Origin: Synchiropus splendidus
Taxonomy: Eukaryota > Chordata > Actinopteri > Syngnathiformes > Callionymidae
NCBI RefSeq assembly: GCF_027744825.2
Contig: NC_071345.1
Span: 6,170,001 to 6,234,000, forward strand
Reading direction: 5' to 3'
DNA length: 64,000 nt
Below, piece after piece: positions 56,233 through 64,000 of the stretch; within the stretch, counting starts at the first letter, position 1; the number at the start of each line of letters is the position of its first letter. The notes below the pieces were generated by a model. It did not search any database. It was not told where the DNA came from and saw nothing but the letters and a program-made list of their open reading frames with translations. A program made the position numbers and the translations under genes.

Positions 56233-57841
56233 TCTTAGAAAAACTGCAAGTTGTTTGCTAGCAAGGTAGCTGCAACGCGGCCCCTTTTCCAGCAACCTGA
56301 GGGTGACACACCCGTAAATGTCCGATAAAATCATGCTCTGAATTCATAGCTGAATGCGTCTGAAGCTATGCGACAAGATGGCGACACTGCTAACCGTTGC
56401 TAACAGACAGACCACGGGAACTATACAACACGGCATGGACTGAGAACCGGAGGGAATTGAACATTACGACTTTGCACCGTAGTCATTAGCGCTGCTAGCT
56501 GTTCCCCCCTCCCTCGATGAATTAAACTTAACAATCCAAGCTTCCTCTTTCAGATCGAGAGGCGCTGCGCTTCTGCGGACAAACGCCCCAGCGGGTGATT
56601 AAATCCAGGCCACGAGCTCCAACACTTCTGGGGCGAATTTTCCGAAAGCAAAGGGACCTGGCGCCGGGCGTCCTGTGTATTTTCCACCATGATTCCTGCT
56701 TGGCAGAAGCCTAAATAATAAAGCTCTTTTTACTCAGCTGCCCGGGGATCCCTGTATACAAACACTGGCCTGACCCCTCCCTGGCTTTTGCTGTTTTAAC
56801 GTGACCCCACGCCCCTCCTCTGTCCTGAAAAACCCGGCCCCGCTCTGAGGAGGTCAAGCCCATTTATTTTACTAGCTGGACAGTAATTGGATTGAGGGAA
56901 GAGAATCCCAGGTGCAGCTGCTGTAAGTCTTTCTTCCTGCTCACCTCTGGAGCCATCATTCATACATGCACCGCGTCACGGAGCGCAGCCAGTGGGAGTC
57001 ACGGAAATGTTGCCGAGCGGTGATGAAACGTTCATTCATGCGGTTCATGTGTGGAGGTGTGTTTATTTTACTACCACGCAGGTTGATCTGGTTCCTCAAA
57101 AGCTGTGGAGGCGCGTCGCGGCCAAGACTCACAAGCCTCCTGTGCTCTGATCGGACGGCCAGCTTTGAAACCCGAGGTCGCCAAAGGAAGCGGGTCCCAG
57201 AGCCGCCCCGCACCTCTTTATGAAACATTAAAAAACCGGCCATAATTCCCCCCCTGGACGCCCTTAATAACGTGTGATGTGCGGTCGGAAAATATACCTT
57301 ATATCCTGAGAGCGTGTCACCTGGTGCGCCCACTCTGCCGAGGTGACACGTCGCACTCTCACACCCAAAACAGTAGCACAGCCGCGGAGGAATGAAGGCG
57401 TTTTTTTTCTTTCCATTTATTACCGCTGAGCCAATTTTCCCAGATGAACGATAAAATGAAAACAAGGCAGGAGCCTCAGGGGTACAGTGAAAGACACAGG
57501 GCCTCAGTCGCAGGCGCTAATCAACACGTGCAGCGCGGTGTGACCGAGGGTCTGGCACACGCCGGCCTCACGCTGTAATCCTCACAAACCACGCCGTTAA
57601 AGGTGCAATCGCTAGTTCATGTCACGGTAATGTATATTCCACAAGGTTGTGGATTAGGAAAACAGCATGGCCGGCTCCTGCCAGCGCTGAGGTCGTGGGC
57701 ACTGGCTGGCTGCCCCAACTGGCCTCAACCTGACTTATTGTTGTTGACTTGAACATCTATCCACACTTCTATTTTCCTTCTCCTGCGCTCCCTGGGTTAC
57801 ACCTTCAAGTGAGGGACCTAAAACGCTTCAGTGTGTCCCTG
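56233..57841. other. Intergenic, GC-richer block
   Basis: About 56560-57720 is GC-richer and contains a 169-codon minus-strand open frame (57465-56956) with an overlapping plus-strand frame. No protein is recognised; it could be a conserved non-coding or unmethylated CpG-rich region. Confidence 0.5.
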
Positions 57842-57849
57842 GTTTGGAG

Positions 57850-58083
57850 CAGTGGTTCTTAACCCGGGTCTGATCGAACCCTAGGGGTTCAGTGGACTTG
57901 CTGAGGTGATGCCACGCATATCTGAACTGGTCTCTCAAAGCAGTTCATGTTGTGCACCAGTAAAAAAAAACATACACCTATGTCTTGAATTTGAAAAAAA
58001 AATCTTATTATATATAAGGGTTCGGTGAATGCACATATGAAAGTGGTGGGGTTCAGTACTTCCAACAAGGTCGAGAGCCACTG
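57850..58083. mobile_element. hAT-type MITE
   Basis: This 234-bp element has ends CAGTGGTTCTTAACC and GAGAGCCACTG and flanks GTTTGGAG (57842-57849) and CTTTGGAG (58084-58091), a 7/8 target duplication. No coding capacity. Confidence 0.8.
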
Positions 58084-58261
58084 CTTTGGAGGCCTCCCTC
58101 CAGCAGGACACGTCTGGAGCAGCTCACCTGGGAGGCGTCCAGGAGCCACTGCCTCATATGGAGGACTGGGCCCATCCTGACGGAGTCTGTCAGATGTGGT
58201 TTCATAACCTTTCAGTCATGAACACACAGTGTTGCCGGTCAACGATCTGTGTTTCATCCAT

Positions 58262-58395
58262 CAGTGTGAGTTTTTGCAGATAAGATTTCAGATCTTATGT
58301 AGGTAACTGTCTCACATAGCTGGATGTACAACAGCACACAGCAGAAATTCCTTTTAAATTTTCAACTTCTATATTGTTTGGAAGTGGCTCGAAAA
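58262..58395 (+). repeat. Dispersed repeat, copy A
   Basis: It shares CAGTGTGAGTTTTTGCAGAT, CTCACATAGCTGGATGTACA and GTTTGGAAGTGGCTCGAAA with 61122-61282, in the same order and orientation. The family was not recognised. Confidence 0.75.
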
Positions 58396-60538
58396 CTTGT
58401 TCCAGATCCAGGCGGCTTATGTGGCGCTTTTCAAACGGGTCTGAGAGTGAATCGATTTTTTTTAAGTCTGGTTCTGGGTCTCCGTCTTTACGCAACTCCA
58501 GTCACTCTCCCATGTACTTGTCGATTTAGTCATCTGAACGTGCACCCGACGTGATGTCTCTCCGAGAGCAGCGCCACATACAGGCCTGGCCTGTGCATTA
58601 CGTTTTTCAGTGGCGATGCCTGAAATGAATCTGAATCAACTTTATTATTATTATTATACCAATGAGGAAAGTGCTTTGGAATAAAATAAAATAAAATAAA
58701 ATAAAAAATTCATTATTACACACATTTTACACACACATTTTTAAACCAGCAGGGAAACGATTGGATCATTTCAGTGTGGATGTAGCCTCACTGTGCTTTC
58801 ACGCCAAACGTGACACAAAAGCGACGTTCGGGCTCGCAGCTTCAACGCGATTCGCCTGACATGTTTCTAACAATGTCATATAGAACACTGTAGTTGTAGA
58901 ATCTGAGCTGGAGTTCAGAGGTGCTGAAAGTCACACCTCACCAAGTGACTCTGAAGGCAGCACCCAAAATTTTCAGCCTCTCCCATCCGCTACACTAACT
59001 ATAGACCTGCCCCCATCAGAAAGACCAACTTCTTGTCGCGCGACTTCAGAGGTAAGGGAGGCCTCCCAAGTCAGTGTGAAGCAAATGAAGCGTCACCAAG
59101 TCACGTGTCAATGTACAGTTAGAAAGAGGCTTCTAGTTGGGACATGGATCGACGGGTAGATCAAGAGCTTAGCTGCAGTTTCTCCTTCCCTCACAAGCGA
59201 ACAAGACCCCACCATACTGGAAGCCCTCTACTAGCAGGGAAACACCTAAAAACCCAGCCAGGACATCTCCTCCCCTCCTGGATGCTCTTCACAGTTTCTG
59301 ATGGAGCAAAGACAAACCAGAACCTCCAGATGTGTCCAGAAACTGCGGTCTCTCCTGCTGCTTCACACCAGGAGGCCCCGCGTTCCAATTGTCCTGGAGG
59401 TTTGGATGAAACCAGAGTCCTGTCCAAGGGAGCCAGTTCTCCCCGGTTCCCTCCTCCGCCAGCCCGCCGCACCACCATGAAGGAAGCAGGCACCAGATGA
59501 GTCAGTACGTGAATATTAAATAGGATGTTGCTCCTGAAGCGGTGTCAGCATCAGGAAGTTGACATCACCTTATTTTGATTCAACAAATGTGCCTTTCTTT
59601 TCGGGACGTCACAAAAACCCTTTGTCTGATTTGAATCATTTTTCTATGTAGTGGCCGGTTGCTACGCGACAGCAAAAACATCACTCAGAAAGATGACAAC
59701 AATAAGAGATGTGACACTTTTCTTGTGTAACTGACACACTAAAGCTTGGACACGTCCAGCCTCTGCGACCTCACATGTAAACATTATGTCCTTCTCAGGC
59801 CAACGAAAGGTGCCTGTGGATCATCAAAAAGCCCTGTGTAGTAAGTTCTTCCCAGCAGCCTTCACACAACAGGTTTCATTCAAACGTCCATCTGTAACAT
59901 GTGTTTGGCCTTTAGAACTTTCCTCTGGGGTCACACCCTGCGAGACCTGCCTGTCTGCACTTCACATATTCCACCAAGAAGGTCGGGACAAGCGTGAAGC
60001 TGTGTTGTGACACACACACACACAGGACGCAGTGTGTTGACAGCCACCGAGCCACATGGCAGGGTCACCGTGTCACCACGGCTTCATGAATGCAGCGTCT
60101 GAACGGCGAGTTTCTGAATCCTAAACTCCTCCATTTAGCTCCGAACGATAACATTTCTGGACGTCAACCTGGAGCAGCAGGAAAAACACATGATATGATC
60201 TTCAACGGCCAATCGCTGCCAAGGATCAGTCACTGGCTCACTTCAGAACAATGACATCATCAGAGAGACTCATGGCAACTGGTCCTTTGGCCTCAAACGC
60301 GGATGATCTCACCCCAGAGCTGCTCTGTCAACTTTATCTCCTCATGCTGATGAGACGTTTATGGCGCCATTTATTCAGAGCAGTGATTCATAAACACAAG
60401 TCTTCGCTGGATTGATGCAGGCGGTTTGATGCGACAGCAGGACGCGCAGTCAGCTGGAGGCGTTACTGTGACACGGTCGCCACCGTGTGGTCAAACGATA
60501 CAAGTGCATCATTTAAAGCCAGCGCGTATCATCAAAAC
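58396..60538. other. Intergenic between repeat copy A and the flvcr2 3' end
   Basis: It contains a short LINE-tail-like stretch on the minus strand (about 58622-58660) followed by an (ATAAA)n run. Nothing else was recognised; a 118-codon frame at 59144-59500 is unsupported. Confidence 0.5.
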
Positions 60539-60888
60539 TTTATTCCGTGTTAGAAGAGAAACAAACCATCTTCAATCATGTCCCTTAGTTGTGCTTATAG
60601 TTCATTGAAAACATTTTAGAAAACGTTTAAAAACATTTTTTTAAAAAGCTGGCACGTATTGTTCTGGGGTGGAGGAATCAGAGTGGATACATTGCTTCCA
60701 ATGTAGATCTGTGCACAGTGACGGTGGCTTCATAAGGGCAGTAGTACTGGAGGCGTAGTGTCTGCTGGCCAGTTCACAGCATCAGCTTCGTTCATTTGTA
60801 TTTACATGCTTCGTTTCACCACTAACACTTGACAATTTCAAAACATCTTGAGTAGTTACACTGTAACTAGCGCTTCGTGAGTCGGTGT
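60539..60888 (-). terminator. flvcr2: flvcr2 3' UTR with polyadenylation signal
   Basis: On the minus strand the first AATAAA after the stop is at 60544-60539, about 345 bases downstream, which gives a plausible 3' UTR end near 60520. Confidence 0.5.
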
Positions 60889-60948
60889 CTAGATCCTGGC
60901 TTCACTGATGACAATGGGCTCCGACACACCTTCGTTCTCCATCCTTCC
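60889..60948 (-). CDS. flvcr2: flvcr2 last coding exon
   Basis: Acceptor tcttttacag|GGAAGG in phase 0 after the penultimate exon. It encodes [19 protein letters not shown] and stops at TAG (60889-60891). The tail is less conserved than the preceding exons, so support is mainly from splice site, phase and position. Confidence 0.72.
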   Translation of the reverse strand, partial: GRMENEGVSEPIVISEARI

Positions 60949-63362
60949 CTGTAAAAGAAAAGACAAGTTTTATCAGTATTCACAGGCATTTCGTACAGAG
61001 AAGCTGGCATCCAGCAGCGGTCGTCTGTAGAGACATGTATAGGCAATGATGGCGGGTGATTTGGCTCCTAGTCTCAAGGTTTGTCTGGTTGTTGCGTGGT
61101 CAGAACTGTCTTTCCTCCGCCAGTGTGAGTTTTTGCAGATAAAATATCAGGTCTTATGTATGTAACCGTCTCACATAGCTGGATGTACAGCAGAAATGCC
61201 CTACTCACACATCATCACTGTTTACAAACTTTTAAAGTTTTAAAAGTTTGAAGTTCTATATGGTTTGGAAGTGGCTCGAAACTGCGGTTTTGGGCGACTT
61301 AAAATCAAACCAAATTTATTGAGCGACATAAAGAGTAACTCACGACAGAATCACAGGGTGATAGAGTGCGAAGCCAAAAACAGCTGATCACCGAGCGCCT
61401 ACCTTTGTGCATGGGTCTGCTGCGCAAAGATTTGAGATTTGAGTGCAAGGTTTGATTGGTCAGAGTTGGGAAAGGGGCGGAGTCTCTGGCTTGGATAGCA
61501 ACGCCGTGGCTCCGTAGTCTTGACCCGGCGTCTTCCCCTCCGCCTGGAACAACAGCTGCTGATCACTCATTCACAGACACGCGGCCAGCCAGTCATGGCG
61601 GATTTGGATTCTTATGTAACAGCCACGATCAGAAATCATCCACTTGAGCAAAGTCACGCAGTGAAGAGGTAGAGACGAGAGAATCACAGCGCTGAGAGGA
61701 AACTGGGGTCCCAACATTTCAGCTCCCGTTTACACCGCAATTATGGTTTAAAGCTGAAGAAGCACATGACTCTTGCTGGGCCAGACACAATCCTTCTCTA
61801 CTTCTACTCAACACGAAAGCATTTCTGCGTCACTCACTTCTTCTTTGGCCAGGAGATTGGCGTTTTGCCGGCGCAGGTCCGACTTGATCAAACCTGCAGG
61901 AGGATCAACAGGTCAGTGTGAGGCAAAAGGCAATATCATCATCTGTCCAGTAGGAGGCTCCAGCGCACGCTTTCATTTCACTCCTACAAAAGCCTGTTTT
62001 AAGGCTTGGAACGCATTGTTTCTTTTTCCATTCATAGTAACGCGAAAAATCGATTCAGATTTCGAACAAATCGCTTCTCGAACGGTGGTTGAGAACCCAG
62101 GTGCCACTGTATATTCAAATGAATCAAAGGGCTGGGCAGAATAAGCTAAAACTACCTACTTTGAGGTGAGAAATAGATGAATGTAATGTTTGTGTGGAAT
62201 GACATCAATGACACGTTGAAGCCTAAACATAATTGAGCTAATATTCAAGGCCACTCTACAAATAATGGACCAAACATTGCGCTCATCGTTGCCAAAATTC
62301 TCTGCTCAAGTTACTTCAGATTGATGAGCTCTAGAACAGTGTTTGAGTGCGCCATCTAGTGGCGAAATGCGGGAAGCGACAACTTCCTTAAGAGTATTAT
62401 ATTAAAGAGGTATTTAGTGTGAATATGAGAGTTGTTGGCACCGTACCTCGCATTAAATTAAAAAAACTATAAGAAACATTAACGATTTAAAGTTCTACAT
62501 TCGGCTGTATTTCTATCCAGAACATGAAAGCAGTCGCGTATATTGCAGCGTGGACTGAAATAAACAATTCACTGAAGCATTTGAGAACTTGAGTCCAGAC
62601 TCAATGGGATCACATGAAGGTTTTAGTGGACGAAAATCATCTCAACCGAAAGGTGACAGACTCAGACTAGAATGGGAAGCTTCAGGACAATCTGTGAATT
62701 TTCTGAAACTATATATATATATTTAAAAACTCTTTAACAACTTAAAAATGTACTTGATTCCACAAATGAATCTGCGGTGTCAGCACCATGAATGAGAAAC
62801 TGGAGCACAAGATGCAGTCATGAAACTGTGTAATGATTAACCTAAAGTAACACCTTAACAACTCAAAAATATAAACCTTATCAAGCAAGCTGCCCATAAA
62901 GGAACAGCGGGTTTACGACATCCACCTCAAGATAAATACCTCCCGAATCATAAAATAAACAAACAAATAATCTGAATTATTTCTTTCTTCAGTAAAAGTA
63001 AAAATACAATAAATCTCAAAGTGAGAGCCCTGGTGATGTTGAAGTGTTGTATAAGTGGCAGCAGTGATACTCCATTTACCTTCTGTGGATAATACAAAAG
63101 GCCTTTTTACATGTATTGTATTTTGAGTGTTGATTTCTTATCTCTCCAGCAGACAATGATTTATTTAAAGGGCTCATGTGTTTTGCCTTATTGATGTGCG
63201 AGAGGGTTGTGAGCATGATACAACAGCAAGATGGCGCCGAGGCCTCTCACCAGTTATGACCGTGCCAATGAGCAGGAAGATGCAGAGGAAGATGTTTCCC
63301 GCCAGCGTGCCGTAGTTCTCGATGATCTTGCCCTGGGCGATGGTGAATATAATGCCGAACAC
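60889..63362 (-). CDS. flvcr2: FLVCR-family transporter, C-terminal part (last three coding exons; 5' part beyond the window)
   Basis: Minus-strand join: 63362-63251, 61893-61838, 60948-60889, all GT-AG with agreeing phases. The peptide has the last transmembrane helix ([17 protein letters not shown]), then a cytosolic tail with [14 protein letters not shown] and an acidic end [10 protein letters not shown]. The helix followed by a basic DLRRQ motif is characteristic of the FLVCR1/FLVCR2 (SLC49) family of 12-helix major-facilitator transporters, which move choline/ethanolamine and have been linked to heme. FLVCR2 is preferred over FLVCR1 because human FLVCR2 lies close to TGFB3. Teleosts may carry duplicates, so flvcr2a or flvcr2b cannot be separated here. 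Upstream exons would lie beyond base 64000. Confidence 0.85.
61122..61282 (+). repeat. Dispersed repeat, copy B (in the last flvcr2 intron)
   Basis: Partner of 58262-58395, carrying an extra internal segment of about 30 bases around 61200-61235. Confidence 0.75.
61838..61893 (-). CDS. flvcr2: flvcr2 penultimate coding exon (basic tail)
   Basis: Acceptor tcctgcag|GTTTG, donor GAAGAA|gtgagt on the minus strand; 56 bp. Joined to the previous exon it reads [20 protein letters not shown], which matches the conserved tail after the last helix of FLVCR proteins. The exon is too short to show as an ORF by itself. Confidence 0.85.
61977..62109 (-). mobile_element. Tc1/mariner-type element fragment in a flvcr2 intron
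   Basis: It matches the inverted left end of the element at 50913-51609 (TTAAGGCTTGGAACGCATTG, then GATTTCGAACAAATCGCTTC) and ends GGTGCCACTG followed by TA. It lies in the intron between the last two transmembrane/tail exons of flvcr2. Confidence 0.75.
63251..63362 (-). CDS. flvcr2: flvcr2 third-last coding exon (last transmembrane helix)
   Basis: Acceptor gcccacag|GTGTTC, donor ACTG|gtgaga on the minus strand; 112 bp, ending in phase 1. It encodes [18 protein letters not shown] followed by the hydrophobic [16 protein letters not shown] helix. Confidence 0.88.
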
Positions 63363-63479
63363 CTGTGGGCACAAGCGAGGGAAGCATTATCTCCACGACA
63401 GTGTGTTTGACTAGACGGCAACCAGTTTATGAATAAGTCCACAAAATTGCTTCTTGTTTTCAGTCAAGTTCAGCTCAGC

Positions 63480-63912
63480 TGTGCCGCGACAAATAGAGAG
63501 AGCTGAGCTAAAAGGCAAAGCTCTCTATTTACCAATCAGTCCTTGTCCGACCCTCACCTATGGTCATGAGCTGTGGGTCATGACTGGAAGATGGAGATCG
63601 CGGATGCAAGTTTTCCCCACGTATGGCAGCGTCTCTCTTAGAGATAGGGTGAGGACTTCCGTCACTCAGGAGGGACTCGGAGTAGAGCCGCTGCTACTCC
63701 GCATTGAAGTGGTTTGGGCATCTCATGAGGAGTGATTTAGGCACGGCCAGCTGGGAGGAGACCCAGGGGTGGACCCAGGACTGGGTGATCTGGGAGAATC
63801 TCAGGATCCCCCAGTCGGAGCTGGTGGATGTTGCCCGAGAGAAGTGAGTTTGATGTCTCAGGCTGCTGCCCCCTTGACCCAGCAACAGATAGGCTTATGG
63901 ATGGATGGATGG
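63480..63912 (+). mobile_element. Non-LTR retrotransposon 3' end in a flvcr2 intron
   Basis: The plus strand encodes LTYGHELWVMT, SLRDRVRTS and EGLGVEPLLLRIE in one frame, then a stop. This is the widespread fish LINE C-terminal sequence. It ends with a TGGA tandem (63897-63912), a typical LINE 3' terminus. It is antisense to flvcr2. Confidence 0.8.
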
Positions 63913-64000
63913 AACAAATACATCCAACATAGAGTGAATCATGTATCTCATTTGAGCCCTTTACTGAACCCAGTTTTCACACATATATATTCTCACTGGA

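Noticed and set aside
56956..57465. 169-codon minus-strand open frame as a gene
   Set aside because: No family resemblance; it starts within a GC-richer block where stops are rarer.

Overview
The window is vertebrate genomic DNA, almost certainly from a ray-finned (teleost) fish. Genes have introns with GT-AG boundaries, most of the DNA is non-coding, microsatellites are frequent, and there are many short non-autonomous transposons and decayed non-LTR retrotransposons of kinds common in fish. Two genes can be supported. The first is a complete seven-exon TGF-beta 3 gene (tgfb3) on the plus strand, coding from 25951 to 30531. The second is the 3' end (last three coding exons) of an FLVCR-family major-facilitator transporter, most likely flvcr2, on the minus strand from 63362 down to 60889. 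The human orthologues are near neighbours on chromosome 14q24, so the pairing fits conserved synteny. The two genes converge on a gene-poor interval of about 29 kb.

Layout. 1-24190: no recognised gene; microsatellites, a tandem duplication (8902-9870), a decayed LINE 3' end (14680-15172) and a few GC-rich stretches that could be conserved non-coding elements. 24191-25619: a 1.4-kb almost pure C/T tract on the plus strand, with internal 72-78 bp and 84-89 bp higher-order repeats. 25650-25950: tgfb3 promoter (CRE-like site, TATA box) and a 5' leader with four short upstream ORFs. 25951-31780: tgfb3. 31780-60520: intergenic, holding three hAT-type elements with 8-bp target duplications, a Tc1/mariner-type element flanked by TA plus a partial copy, a LINE fragment on the minus strand, two other inverted-repeat elements, a 139-bp near-perfect hairpin, and an 81-bp direct repeat flanking 1.2 kb. 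60520-64000: flvcr2 3' end, with a mariner fragment and a LINE 3' end in its introns.

The tgfb3 product is predicted as a 409-residue preproprotein with signal peptide, latency-associated propeptide, furin site and 112-residue nine-cysteine ligand. It keeps the fold-defining cysteines, but it differs from the usual TGF-beta 3 at functionally important places. The integrin-binding RGD of the propeptide is RLD (still followed by the LxxL part of DLxxL). The ligand has Ser at position 92, a type II receptor contact that is Val or Ile in the mammalian isoforms, and several other changes at normally conserved sites. Whether this is a fast-evolving orthologue or a diverged duplicate cannot be decided from this window. 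I found no prokaryote-type system, CRISPR array, tRNA or rRNA gene.
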